Shown: positions 1 through 8,665 of the stretch, piece by piece
How the letters are laid out: each line of letters opens with the position of its first letter
Position numbering within the stretch: the first letter of the stretch is position 1
Assembly: GCF_016522075.1 (NCBI RefSeq)
Contig: NZ_JAEHFW010000003.1
Location: 372,001-436,000 of the forward strand
Origin: Mucilaginibacter segetis
Lineage (GTDB): Bacteria > Bacteroidota > Bacteroidia > Sphingobacteriales > Sphingobacteriaceae
Reading direction: 5' to 3'
DNA length: 64,000 bases
The notes under the pieces: generated by a model
What the model was told of the DNA's origin: nothing
The model's database searches: none
What the model saw: the letters and a program-made list of their open reading frames with translations, nothing else
Position numbers and translations under genes: made by a program

Positions 1-20
1 TCCCCGAAAGGGGAGGTTTA
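1..20 (-). terminator. Hairpin after the ompA-like gene, at the window edge
   Basis: Perfect five-base arms (TCCCC/GGGGA) around a four-base loop lie about a dozen bases past the stop codon of the reverse-strand OmpA-like gene. The expected T tract would lie outside the window, so this is only a partial view of a probable terminator. Confidence 0.4.
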
Positions 21-32
21 AAAGGAAATATG

Positions 33-563
33 TTAGTTAAGTTTTTTTATCTCTACTCTGCGGTTCAATACCCGGCCTTCTTCGGTAGTGTTAGGAGCTA
101 CGGGTTTGCTTTCGCCATAGCCTTTTACCATCAGGTTATCTGCATTAACGCCGCTGTTAACCAGATAGGTTTTTACGGAGTTGGCACGTTCAACAGACAG
201 TGCCATGTTATGCTCAGTAGTACCTTCGGCTGATGAATTGCCATTAAGTACAAATTTAACCGAGGGGTCTTTCTTCATTTCGGTAACTGCATTATCCAAA
301 ATAGGGTAAGCATCAGTTTTTAATATACCTGAGTTGAATTCAAACTGTATGTTTTTAAAGTTATAATCAGGTTTTGGTGCAGGTGGCGGTGGAGTAGGTT
401 TTGCAGGTTCAGGTTTTGGTGTTTCAGCAACAACAGGTTTTGCAGGTTCAGCAGCAGGCGTTGGTTTGGCAGCCACCACCTTTTTTTTGGTTTTACAGGC
501 CGGTAACAGCACTACTGATGAAAGAATAGCAATTGCAAGAACTGATGATTTGAATAGTTTCAT
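33..563 (-). CDS. OmpA-family peptidoglycan-associated lipoprotein
   Basis: This 176-residue protein has a lipoprotein signal peptide with the lipobox LPAC and the lipidated Cys at about residue 23. A proline/alanine/lysine-rich spacer follows (about 30-66). The C-terminal OmpA domain (about 68-176) ends in the peptidoglycan-binding signature NRRVEI. Family knowledge says such proteins sit in the outer membrane and hold it to peptidoglycan through the bound diaminopimelate residue, which fits the meso-DAP type MurE in this window. The spacer would let the domain reach the cell wall. It stands alone on the reverse strand, with a hairpin just after its stop. The general function is secure; the exact orthologue (Pal or another OmpA lipoprotein) is not. 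Confidence 0.9.
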   Translation of the reverse strand: MKLFKSSVLAIAILSSVVLLPACKTKKKVVAAKPTPAAEPAKPVVAETPKPEPAKPTPPPPAPKPDYNFKNIQFEFNSGILKTDAYPILDNAVTEMKKDPSVKFVLNGNSSAEGTTEHNMALSVERANSVKTYLVNSGVNADNLMVKGYGESKPVAPNTTEEGRVLNRRVEIKKLN

Positions 564-724
564 AATTAAAAATTAGTTTGATTTGATATTGTATAGCGGT
601 AAAAATATAAAAACGTTTGAAAAACCACTATTTATATTCCCGGTTGGTTAACGTATGCTTTAAATTCATTTGTTTGTATCATTACCCTATACCCGTACGT
701 AATAGCATATAAAAACTAATTAAG

Positions 725-1147
725 ATGTATAAAAGAATTTGCTTTGCATTAGTATTACTTGTAGGAATATCAGCCTGTAAAAATGGAGGTAATAAAGGCT
801 GCGGCATGGTGGCCTGTACCCAGATATACACACAGATAGGTATCTTTTTTCAAGACAACCAGGGTAATGGAGTGGATGTTACCGGTCTTAAAGTAGTTAA
901 TTTGCGAACTAATAAAGAACTCACTCAGCCATTACCTACGCCCACCCAACTGCCCGGTAGCCATTTCACCATATTTGCCTCCGATACCAATCTTAATGAA
1001 ATATCTGCCCAAGGCGATGATATCCGTGTTACGGCTACTTATGCCGCTACCGGCCAAACCATATCCGTTATCGAGAAATTAGCAGGCGGCAAGTGCCAAT
1101 GCCATGTAGCAAGGATTTCCGGTCCGGAAACGGTTCAATTCAATTAA
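725..1147 (+). CDS. Small cysteine-containing lipoprotein of unknown function
   Basis: This 140-residue protein starts with a short lipoprotein signal ending in GISAC, giving a lipidated Cys at about residue 18. The mature part has further cysteines near its N-terminus (GCGMVACTQ) and a CQC close to the C-terminus. The body is polar and beta-rich in appearance, with a TNKELTQPLP stretch. I do not recognise the family. It probably sits on the outer or inner membrane as a monomeric lipoprotein. The next gene, a GH32 hydrolase, begins 65 bases downstream on the same strand, so joint transcription is possible, but no functional link is visible. Confidence 0.75.
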   Translation: MYKRICFALVLLVGISACKNGGNKGCGMVACTQIYTQIGIFFQDNQGNGVDVTGLKVVNLRTNKELTQPLPTPTQLPGSHFTIFASDTNLNEISAQGDDIRVTATYAATGQTISVIEKLAGGKCQCHVARISGPETVQFN

Positions 1148-1212
1148 ACTATTTTCTTCGGTTACGGTTTTTGCCAATTTATGCGTAATATTATACCCGT
1201 AAACCGCTTAGT

Positions 1213-2697
1213 ATGAACCTTCTTAAATTACCCCTTATCGGTTGCCTTATGCTGGCGGCTGGTGCTGTTTGCTCACAAACCCCCGCCAAAGTATATCACG
1301 AAGGTTACCGTCCGCAGGTGCATTTTTCACCCAAAGCTAAATGGACCAACGACCCTAACGGGTTGGTTTTTTATAAAGGAACTTATCATTTATTTTTCCA
1401 GCATTATCCTGATGATATTGTTTGGGGGCCAATGCATTGGGGCCACGCCGTAAGTACTGATCTTATCCATTGGAAACAAATGCCCATTGCGCTGTATCCC
1501 GATAAACTGGGCTATATATTCAGCGGCAGCGTGGTAGTTGATGAAAATAATACATCCGGGTTTGGTAAAAACGGGCAAACGCCGTTGGTAGCTATTTTTA
1601 CCCATCACGATCCCGAAGGTGAAAAATCCGGGTCAAATACTTTTCAGAATGAGAGCCTGGCCTATAGTTTAGATGCAGGGCAAACCTGGACTAAATATGC
1701 CGCTAACCCGGTACTTAAAAATCCAGGCATAAAAGATTTCAGAGACCCTAAAGTATTTTGGTATGCACCGCAGCATAAATGGGTAATGAGCCTGGCCACT
1801 AAGGACAGGATAACCTTCTACTCCTCTAAAAACCTGAAAAACTGGACAAAAGAAAGTGAGTTCGGTAAAACTGTTGGTGCACACGGAGGGGTTTGGGAAT
1901 GCCCTGATCTGATATCGCTGCAGTTAAACGGTAAACAGTATTGGGTGCTGCTGGTGAGCATTAATCCGGGTGGCGAAAACGGCGGCTCGGCCACGCAATA
2001 TTTTGTTGGAGAGTTTAACGGTCATACGTTTACCCCGGTAAGCACCAATACCAAATGGATAGACTACGGACCGGATGATTATGCAGGGGTAACGTGGTCA
2101 AACACAGGCAATCGTAAAATATTTTTAGGCTGGATGAGTAACTGGATATACGCCAACCAGGTGCCAACCAAAACCTGGCGCAACGCCATGACCATTCCGC
2201 GCGAATTGTCGTTGAAACAGGTTGGGTCTGATATTTTCCTGACCGGCACCCCGGTGAAGGAGTTAGGCCGTATTGCATCAAAATCGTTAAGAATAAACCC
2301 TGCAACCGCAAAGCTTCCTGCACAATACACGCTTAAGTTTGATGTAACCAAAATCAATGATTATTCCCTCGAGTTTTCTAATGATGCAGGTGAAAAACTG
2401 ATAATAGGTTATGACAGACAGAAGAGCAGGTATTATATAGACAGATCGAGATCAGGAGAGATAGCTTTTAATAAAGAATTTGTCAATATGGCCTATGCAC
2501 CGCGTTTATCCGCTTCATCAACATCAACAGTAGAACTGGTTATGGATGCCTCATCAGTTGAGCTGTTTGCCGATGGCGGATTGACTATCATGACCGGTAT
2601 ATTTTTCCCTTCAAAAACCTACACACATTTAAAGGTGGTTAGCAATCAGGCCGATATTAAAAACATGGTACTAACACCACTAAGCTCTATTTGGTAG
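1213..2697 (+). CDS. Secreted glycoside hydrolase family 32 (levanase/exo-inulinase type)
   Basis: The 494-residue protein has an N-terminal signal peptide (about residues 1-20) and the three GH32 active-site blocks in order: WTNDPNG (44-50, nucleophile Asp47), FRDP (176-179, transition-state stabiliser Asp178) and ECPD (229-232, acid/base Glu229). The N-terminal five-bladed propeller is followed by the usual C-terminal beta-sandwich, here containing VELFADGG. Family knowledge: GH32 enzymes cleave beta-fructosidic bonds in sucrose, inulin or levan with retention. A signal peptide and WTNDPNG in place of the commoner WMNDPNG are compatible with an extracellular fructan exo-hydrolase. No SusC/SusD pair or fructokinase lies beside it, so it is not in an obvious utilisation locus here. 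The precise substrate cannot be read from sequence. Confidence 0.93.
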   Translation: MNLLKLPLIGCLMLAAGAVCSQTPAKVYHEGYRPQVHFSPKAKWTNDPNGLVFYKGTYHLFFQHYPDDIVWGPMHWGHAVSTDLIHWKQMPIALYPDKLGYIFSGSVVVDENNTSGFGKNGQTPLVAIFTHHDPEGEKSGSNTFQNESLAYSLDAGQTWTKYAANPVLKNPGIKDFRDPKVFWYAPQHKWVMSLATKDRITFYSSKNLKNWTKESEFGKTVGAHGGVWECPDLISLQLNGKQYWVLLVSINPGGENGGSATQYFVGEFNGHTFTPVSTNTKWIDYGPDDYAGVTWSNTGNRKIFLGWMSNWIYANQVPTKTWRNAMTIPRELSLKQVGSDIFLTGTPVKELGRIASKSLRINPATAKLPAQYTLKFDVTKINDYSLEFSNDAGEKLIIGYDRQKSRYYIDRSRSGEIAFNKEFVNMAYAPRLSASSTSTVELVMDASSVELFADGGLTIMTGIFFPSKTYTHLKVVSNQADIKNMVLTPLSSIW

Positions 2698-3180
2698 GAA
2701 GATAAAAAATTTGTTCACCCGGTAATGATCCCACTGGTCCCTCATCTTGTCATCCGGGGGTAGCGAGGAATTGTATACGTTGCGATAAACCATCGCTTGT
2801 TTAAGTTTTTTTCACTCCGTTCAAGAGATAGTTCTCTTCGCTATCGCTCATTCGAAATGACAGGTTGTTTTCCTCTATTTGCCATGCAGAGGTAACTATA
2901 CCAACCCACGTTGTCATACGGGCAGTAGCGAGGAATCTTATACGTTCCGATAAACCGTCGCTGGTCTATAAAAAGCAAATAAAGCACCTTATCTGTACCC
3001 TTCTGCGTAAAAATTTTGCCTTATTCCTTCCGATAGACGGGGTCTGATTTTCATCAGAAATCATACTATTTCCTGATATACTAAAAGCCGTTTTGTATCA
3101 AAAACAAAGCTCAGGAACGGTAAAATGGCCTTTACCTGTATAAAAATTATTAAAAACGCGCAATAGAAAAATTGACCAAA
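2698..3180. other. Long non-coding gap with repeated sequences
   Basis: The gap between the GH32 gene and mraZ has no credible gene: the 60-codon open frame inside it has no family features and overlaps repeats. It holds two direct copies and one inverted partial copy of an approximately 50-base sequence, listed separately, followed by an AT-rich stretch leading into the mraZ operator. Confidence 0.6.
2747..2962. repeat. Composite intergenic repeat, two direct copies plus one inverted partial copy
   Basis: A sequence of the form TTGTCATnCGGG..TAGCGAGGAAT..TATACGTTnCGATAAACCnTCGCT occurs at about 2747-2798 and again at about 2911-2962. Between them, about 2821-2863 read on the reverse strand starts TGTCATTTCGAATGAGCGA and is related to the opening of the direct copies. 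From memory, sequences starting TGTCATTTCGA are dispersed between genes in many Bacteroidota genomes. No transposase is encoded here, so this is best seen as a non-autonomous repeat cluster. Confidence 0.6.
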
Positions 3181-3242
3181 AAAGTGTTGAAAACTTTTTG
3201 GTGGTAAAAAGTGTTAAAAAGTGGTAAAAGTACCTACATTTA
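3181..3242 (+). promoter_or_regulatory. Candidate MraZ operator and dcw promoter
   Basis: AAAGTGT/AAAGTGG units recur in front of mraZ: AAAGTGTTGA at 3181, AAAGTGTTAA at 3208 and AAAGTGGTAA at 3218, with GTGGTAA at 3201 and a decayed AAAGTAC at 3228. The last four keep a ten-base period. MraZ is known to bind tandem repeats with about ten-base spacing at its own promoter, so this is a likely autoregulatory site. TACATTTA at 3235-3242 resembles the Bacteroidota -7 element TAnnTTTG, which would put the boxes on top of the promoter. Confidence 0.65.
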
Positions 3243-3269
3243 CGTTACAAATATTGTTTAGCCAAGCTA

Positions 3270-3734
3270 ATGTCCTACTTAACCGGTGAATTTGAATGTA
3301 AACTGGATGCCAAAGGTCGCATGATGATCCCCGCTGGCCTCAAAAAACAGCTTCCCGAAGCTGAAACAGAGGCGCTTGTGATCAATCGCGGCCTGGAAAA
3401 GTATCTTGTTATCTACACCAAAAAGGAATGGGACAAAAAACTGGATGAACTGAGCAAACTTAACGAATACGATAGAAAAAGTATACAATTTGTAAGATAT
3501 TTTACCGGAGGGGCCACCACGCTGGTACCCGATAGTGCCGGGCGTGTGCTTTTACCGAAAAATTTACAGGAATATGCGGGCATCGGTAATGATGTAGTGC
3601 TTACTTGTATGCTCAACAAAATAGAGGTTTGGGATAAAAAGGCACATGCGGAAATGGTAAACAACGAACCGGAAAACTTTGCTGAACTGGCAGAGGAAGT
3701 AATGGGGAATAAAGTGAGGAGGATGTATGAGTAA
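3270..3734 (+). CDS. mraZ: Transcriptional regulator MraZ
   Basis: This 154-residue protein has two tandem AbrB/SpoVT-like swapped-hairpin domains, each marked by the MraZ core: DAKGR at residues 13-17 and DSAGR at 88-92. MraZ forms ring-shaped oligomers that bind repeated boxes before their own gene and control the division and cell-wall cluster. Matching boxes lie immediately upstream. It is the first gene of the cluster, and its end overlaps rsmH by eight bases, so the two are likely translationally coupled. Length and position fit the family well. Confidence 0.97.
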   Translation: MSYLTGEFECKLDAKGRMMIPAGLKKQLPEAETEALVINRGLEKYLVIYTKKEWDKKLDELSKLNEYDRKSIQFVRYFTGGATTLVPDSAGRVLLPKNLQEYAGIGNDVVLTCMLNKIEVWDKKAHAEMVNNEPENFAELAEEVMGNKVRRMYE

Positions 3735-4629
3735 TTACCATACTCCTGTTATGCTGGCGGAGTGCATCGAAGCGCTCGAAATTAAACCCGACGGTACCTA
3801 TGTAGATGTAACCTTTGGCGGTGGCGGACATTCGCGTGAGATCATGAAGCATTTGGGTGATAATGGCTGCCTGCTGGCTTTTGACCAGGATGCCGATGCG
3901 CAGCAAAATGCTATAGATGATGAACGCTTTACTTTAATTGATCAGAATTTCAGATACCTGAAGAATTTTTGCCGTTTGCATAACGCTATCCCTGTTGATG
4001 GTATACTGGCGGACCTCGGGGTTTCCTCTTACCAGTTCGATCAGGCGGAGCGGGGCTTTTCCATTCGTTTTGATGCAGAGCTGGATATGCGCATGAACCA
4101 GTCGGCAGAACTTAGCGCTAAGGAAGTGGTGAATAATTATTCGGAGGCAGAACTGCACCGCATATTTGGTATGTACGGCGAAATTCAAAATGCTAAATCG
4201 CTGGCTAAAACCATAGTAACTGCAAGGCTTAACGGCCCGATAATTACCGTTGCCGATCTGAAAAACACCATAAGTAACCTTATACCACGCGGTAAAGAAA
4301 ACAAATACCTGGCACAGGTTTTCCAGGCGTTGCGGATAGAGGTAAACCAGGAACTGGAAGCCTTAAAAGATTTTTTGATCCAGTCGGCAGAGGTGCTGGC
4401 TACCGGCGGCAGGCTGGTGGTAATGTCTTACCATTCGCTGGAAGATCGCCTGGTGAAAAATTTTATAGCCAAGGGAAAGTTCAGCGGCGAGGTAGAGAAG
4501 GATTTTTATGGGAATGATAATAAACCATATAATGCGGTAAGCCGTGGTGCCATAACTGCAGATAGTGAAGAAATAACTAATAACAACCGGGCGCGCAGCG
4601 CCAAATTAAGAATAGCTGTAAAAAGATGA
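3727..4629 (+). CDS. rsmH: 16S rRNA (cytosine(1402)-N(4))-methyltransferase RsmH (MraW)
   Basis: The 300-residue protein carries the SAM-binding loop TFGGGGHS near residues 29-36, a DLGVSSYQFD block and the late MSYHSLEDR block typical of RsmH. The family methylates N4 of C1402 in 16S rRNA in the cytoplasm, tuning the decoding centre. It overlaps mraZ upstream by eight bases and the ftsL-like gene downstream by four, as expected inside a dcw operon. Nothing is missing or unusual. Confidence 0.97.
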   Translation: MSNYHTPVMLAECIEALEIKPDGTYVDVTFGGGGHSREIMKHLGDNGCLLAFDQDADAQQNAIDDERFTLIDQNFRYLKNFCRLHNAIPVDGILADLGVSSYQFDQAERGFSIRFDAELDMRMNQSAELSAKEVVNNYSEAELHRIFGMYGEIQNAKSLAKTIVTARLNGPIITVADLKNTISNLIPRGKENKYLAQVFQALRIEVNQELEALKDFLIQSAEVLATGGRLVVMSYHSLEDRLVKNFIAKGKFSGEVEKDFYGNDNKPYNAVSRGAITADSEEITNNNRARSAKLRIAVKR

Positions 4630-5033
4630 CCAACCGTTTACGTACAGAAATTCAGGCAGAAGAATTAGCTGAAAAGGAGCTTATCGTGGAAGAACGCCCT
4701 AAAAAGGAACTTCAGGATAATGTTGTAATTCAATTTTTAACCAAGGGTGCCATTACTACCGAGGATGCAACCCGCGCAATGCCTTTTATTTTATACGTGG
4801 TTTTTTTGTGCATGCTTTATATAGGTAACAGGCACATGTCCGAGAATAATATTCGCGATATAGCTAAAATAAGTAAAGAGGTAAAAGAACTGAGCTGGGA
4901 ATATAAAAGCACAAAAGCTGATCTGGCTTACAAAAGTACATTAACAGAGGTTGCTAAACGGGTTGATACACTGGGTATAAAAACACCTGTTGAGCCGCCG
5001 TTAAAAATAGCAGAGGAGGAGGCACAGCAATGA
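4626..5033 (+). CDS. ftsL: FtsL-like small divisome protein
   Basis: The 135-residue protein has a charged cytoplasmic N-terminus (about 48 residues), one membrane segment (about 50-68, with PFILYVVFLCMLYIG) and a periplasmic part predicted to be helical and coiled-coil-like. Sequence similarity among FtsL proteins is low; the call rests on size, topology and its place between rsmH and the division transpeptidase, where FtsL sits in other dcw clusters. FtsL joins FtsB and FtsQ to activate septal synthesis. It overlaps its neighbours by four bases on both sides. Confidence 0.8.
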   Translation: MTNRLRTEIQAEELAEKELIVEERPKKELQDNVVIQFLTKGAITTEDATRAMPFILYVVFLCMLYIGNRHMSENNIRDIAKISKEVKELSWEYKSTKADLAYKSTLTEVAKRVDTLGIKTPVEPPLKIAEEEAQQ

Positions 5034-7126
5034 GTATCAGGACCAATATCTTACTAAGAGTTTACCTGGCTTTTGGCCTTATTCTTTTATTTGCCGGGGC
5101 GGTACTTTTTCAGCTTTGCAGGGTTCAGTTTGTGCAGGGTGCTAAGTGGAAAGAAATGTCGGCCGAGGTTTCTACCCGGTACGAGAATGTTGCAGCCGCT
5201 CGTGGTAATATTTTTGCCGTTGATGGCAGTTTGCTGGCTACATCCGTACCTGAGTACGAATTACGTATGGATATGCTGGCATCCGGAATAGCCGACGAAA
5301 GGGTTTTTGACGATAAAATTGATTCCCTGTCCATGAAATTATCAGCCATGTATGGCGATAAATCTGCACGTGAGTATTCCAGGATGTTTCGCGAAGCACG
5401 TAAAAACAAGGCGCGCTATCAGCTGATAAAACGCAACGTAAGTTATAACGAGCTTAAAAAGCTTCGCCAGTTTCCGGTGTTTAACATGGGCAGGTACAAA
5501 GGCGGGCTTATTATTGTTCAGGAAAACAAACGCATACTTCCGTATCATTCATTAGCATCGCGTACCATAGGTTATAAAAATAAAAATGTAAAAAACGGTG
5601 TAGGGCTCGAAGGGGCTTACGCCAGTTATATTGATGGCGAAAGCGGAAAACGTTTGGAGCGCCGCATGGCGGGTGGTGTATGGATGCCTATAAATAATGA
5701 GGATGAGATTGAGCCAAAAGAAGGCGCGGATATCATTTCTACCATTGATGTTAATTTCCAGGATGTGGCGCAAAGCGCGTTAGAGAAACAACTGATAAAA
5801 AGTGACGCCGACCACGGTACGGTTGTGTTGATGGAAGTTGCCACCGGTGAGGTACGTGCCATTGCTAACTTTACCAAAGTGGCACCCGGCGAATACCGCG
5901 AAAAATTTAACTACGCCATAGCCGGTAACCAGGATCCGGGATCAACATTTAAAGTGGCCTCTTATATGGCGCTGTTCGAGGATCATAAGGTAGATACCAG
6001 CGATATGATACAAACCGGCACCTACCAGGTTCCCGGCCATCTTATTAAGGACTCGCATATGGGCCTTGGTACCATTACGGTAAAAAAAGCTTTTGAGGAA
6101 TCTTCAAACGCGGCGGTAGCCAGAATGGTGTATGAGGGTTATCACGAAGATCAGGAACGTTTTACCGATCATTTATACGATTGGCACTTGAACGAACGTA
6201 TGGGGCTTCAGATACCCGGCGAAGCCAAACCTGTGGTAAAAAACCCCACCTTCCGAAGTTGGAATAAGAATTTAACATTGCCGCAAATGGCTTATGGCTA
6301 TGAAATGCAGCTTACACCATTAAAAATGTTGTCGTTTTATAATGCCATTGCTAATAATGGTAAAAATATTACGCCAATTTTTGTTAAAGAGATAAGGCGC
6401 CTGGGTAACCCTGTGGAACAATTCCATGCACGGGTGGTTAACCAAAAAATATGCTCGGAAGAAACCCTGCGTAAGATGCATGCCCTGCTGGAAGGGGTAG
6501 TTGAGGACGGTACCGGTCACAGTATAATATATAGCCCGCTTTATAAAATAGCCGGTAAAACGGGTACGGCTCAGGTTGCTGATGATAATAAGGGTTATAA
6601 GGCTAACCGGAAATATCAGGCATCGTTTTGCGGCTATTTTCCGGCAGATCATCCTAAATACTCCATGATAGTGGTTATTAACGATCCTAAGAACGGGTAT
6701 TATGGTGCATCGGTAGCGGGTCCGGTTTTTAAAGAGATAGCCGATAAGGTTTTTGCCAGCGATCTGGAATTAAATTCTGCTCCGGTACATTTTATTGGTA
6801 ATACAACACTGCCAAAGTACAAGCCCGGCAATATGCAGGCGCTTAAAAAGGTTTACAGCACATTTAAACTTAAACCCTTATATGCATCTGCTAATGCGGC
6901 CGCTACAGGTATCGATACAAGTAACGGTATAGCTTTCGAGGATAACAAGTATAAACCAGGTACAGTTCCGGATGTAACGGGTATGGGCCTTAGCGATGCG
7001 CTTTACCTGTTGGGTAATGCCGGTTATAAGGTGACGGCGAGGGGCAGCGGTGCGGTAATCAGTCAATCAGTTACGGGTGGCAGCTTAATACCTAAAGGAT
7101 CAAGAATAATAATTGAATTGCAATGA
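5030..7126 (+). CDS. ftsI: Division-specific class B penicillin-binding protein with PASTA domain (FtsI/PBP3-like)
   Basis: The 698-residue protein has one N-terminal membrane anchor (about 8-30), a PBP dimerisation region and a transpeptidase domain with all three catalytic motifs: SxxK at 305-308 (nucleophile Ser305), SxN at 358-360 and KTG at 510-512. A C-terminal PASTA domain follows (about 645-698, beginning VPDVTGM). It cross-links septal peptidoglycan in the periplasm as partner of FtsW, which is encoded further along the same cluster. PASTA domains on division PBPs are common outside Proteobacteria and may bind cell wall. It overlaps ftsL and murE by four bases each. Confidence 0.95.
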   Translation: MSIRTNILLRVYLAFGLILLFAGAVLFQLCRVQFVQGAKWKEMSAEVSTRYENVAAARGNIFAVDGSLLATSVPEYELRMDMLASGIADERVFDDKIDSLSMKLSAMYGDKSAREYSRMFREARKNKARYQLIKRNVSYNELKKLRQFPVFNMGRYKGGLIIVQENKRILPYHSLASRTIGYKNKNVKNGVGLEGAYASYIDGESGKRLERRMAGGVWMPINNEDEIEPKEGADIISTIDVNFQDVAQSALEKQLIKSDADHGTVVLMEVATGEVRAIANFTKVAPGEYREKFNYAIAGNQDPGSTFKVASYMALFEDHKVDTSDMIQTGTYQVPGHLIKDSHMGLGTITVKKAFEESSNAAVARMVYEGYHEDQERFTDHLYDWHLNERMGLQIPGEAKPVVKNPTFRSWNKNLTLPQMAYGYEMQLTPLKMLSFYNAIANNGKNITPIFVKEIRRLGNPVEQFHARVVNQKICSEETLRKMHALLEGVVEDGTGHSIIYSPLYKIAGKTGTAQVADDNKGYKANRKYQASFCGYFPADHPKYSMIVVINDPKNGYYGASVAGPVFKEIADKVFASDLELNSAPVHFIGNTTLPKYKPGNMQALKKVYSTFKLKPLYASANAAATGIDTSNGIAFEDNKYKPGTVPDVTGMGLSDALYLLGNAGYKVTARGSGAVISQSVTGGSLIPKGSRIIIELQ

Positions 7127-8583
7127 GATATTTAAGCGATATAATGGAGGGGGTGGCATTTACCGAATTACAGGGAAGTGCCGATGTGGATATAACAGCA
7201 ATTGTTTTTGATTCGCGAAAGGTTGTGCCGGGCTGCTTGTTTGTAGCCATGAAGGGCACCTTGGTTGACGGGCACGATTATATTGAACAAGCTGTTAAAG
7301 ATGGCGCCGTTGCCGTAATATGCGAGGAACTGCCCGCGCATGTAACCGGAGAGGTCGATTTTTTAATGGTGGCCGATTCGGCGAAGGCATTGGGCATCAT
7401 AGCCGCGAACTTTTACGAAAACCCATCATCTAACTTAAAATTGGTAGGGGTAACCGGCACTAACGGAAAAACCACCATTGCTACCTTATTATATAAGCTG
7501 TTCCGCGATATGGGTTACAAATGCGGCCTGTTGTCAACTGTTGAAAATCAGATCAACGGCAGGGTAATAGCGGCAACGCATACCACACCTGATCCGGTTG
7601 CACTGAATAAGTTACTGAGCGATATGGTGAATGAAGGCTGCGATTATTGTTTTATGGAAGTGAGCTCACACGCGGTTGCCCAGCATCGTATAAACGGACT
7701 TACATTTTCCGGCGGTATATTCTCCAACCTTACCCACGATCATCTGGATTATCATAAAACTTTTGAAAGTTATCTTAAAGCCAAAAAGCAGTTTTTTGAT
7801 ACACTGCCAAAAAGCGCGTTTGCTTTAACAAACATCGACGATAAAAACGGCAGCGTTATGTTGCAGAATACCGCCGCCCACAAAAAAACGTATGGCCTTA
7901 AAAGCATGGCCGATTATAAAGCCCGCATTATTGAAAATCAGTTCAGCGGCTTGTTTTTAAATATTGATAACCAGGAAGTGTGGTTTAAGCTGGTGGGTAC
8001 ATTTAATGCCTATAATTTATTGGCCGTATATGCTACTGCCATGCTGCTGGAGCAGGACGAAGCTAAGGTGCTGGTAAGCCTGAGTAAATTGTCTGGCGCC
8101 GAGGGCAGGTTCGATTATATTACCGCGCCTAATAAAACCGTGGGTATTGTTGATTACGCGCATACGCCGGATGCTGTACAAAATGTGTTAAGCACTATCC
8201 ATGACATCCGTAAAGGCAGCGAAAAGGTGATCACTGTAATAGGCTGCGGCGGCGACAGGGATAAAACCAAGAGGCCGGTGATGGCCAAAGTGGCCAGCGA
8301 GTGGAGCGATAAGGTGATCCTGACTTCCGATAATCCGAGGTCCGAAGATCCGGCGCTTATTATTAAAGATATGGAGGCAGGTGTAGACCCTGCGTTTAAA
8401 CGCCATACGCTTAGTATTGCCGACAGAAGAGAGGCTATAAAAACCGCCTGTATGCTGGCCCAGCCGGGGGATATTATCCTGCTTGCAGGTAAAGGGCACG
8501 AGAAGTATCAGGAGATAAAGGGTGTAAAAAACCACTTTGATGATATGGAAGAACTATTGGAACAATTTAAACTGATGAACTAA
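7123..8583 (+). CDS. murE: UDP-MurNAc-tripeptide synthetase MurE (meso-DAP adding)
   Basis: This 486-residue Mur ligase has the ATP-binding motif GVTGTNGKTT near residues 109-118, a Mur central domain (EVSSHAV, THDHLDYH) and a C-terminal domain with DNPRSEDP near residue 404. The DNPR form marks enzymes adding meso-diaminopimelate; lysine-adding enzymes differ there. It extends UDP-MurNAc-L-Ala-D-Glu in the cytoplasm. This agrees with dapA, of the diaminopimelate pathway, elsewhere in the window. It overlaps the ftsI-type gene by four bases; an 82-base gap then separates it from mraY. Confidence 0.96.
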   Translation: MRYLSDIMEGVAFTELQGSADVDITAIVFDSRKVVPGCLFVAMKGTLVDGHDYIEQAVKDGAVAVICEELPAHVTGEVDFLMVADSAKALGIIAANFYENPSSNLKLVGVTGTNGKTTIATLLYKLFRDMGYKCGLLSTVENQINGRVIAATHTTPDPVALNKLLSDMVNEGCDYCFMEVSSHAVAQHRINGLTFSGGIFSNLTHDHLDYHKTFESYLKAKKQFFDTLPKSAFALTNIDDKNGSVMLQNTAAHKKTYGLKSMADYKARIIENQFSGLFLNIDNQEVWFKLVGTFNAYNLLAVYATAMLLEQDEAKVLVSLSKLSGAEGRFDYITAPNKTVGIVDYAHTPDAVQNVLSTIHDIRKGSEKVITVIGCGGDRDKTKRPVMAKVASEWSDKVILTSDNPRSEDPALIIKDMEAGVDPAFKRHTLSIADRREAIKTACMLAQPGDIILLAGKGHEKYQEIKGVKNHFDDMEELLEQFKLMN

Positions 8584-8600
8584 ATAACCTTATAATAATA

Positions 8601-8660
8601 ACCGCAAATCTGCAAATCCGGAGGCCTTAAAAGCTGAACGGGCAGATCTGCACATTTCAA
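8601..8660. repeat. Octad-periodic spacer between murE and mraY
   Basis: GCAAATC recurs eight bases apart at 8604 and 8612, inside a run readable as CCGCAAAT CTGCAAAT CCGGAGGC, and a related GGGCAGAT CTGCACAT pair lies near 8640. This matches a class of 7-8-base-periodic spacers seen at several other gaps in this window. Confidence 0.45.
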
Positions 8661-8665
8661 AGCCA

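Noticed and set aside
2865..3047. 60-residue open frame upstream of mraZ
   Set aside because: It overlaps an intergenic repeat copy and has no recognisable features.
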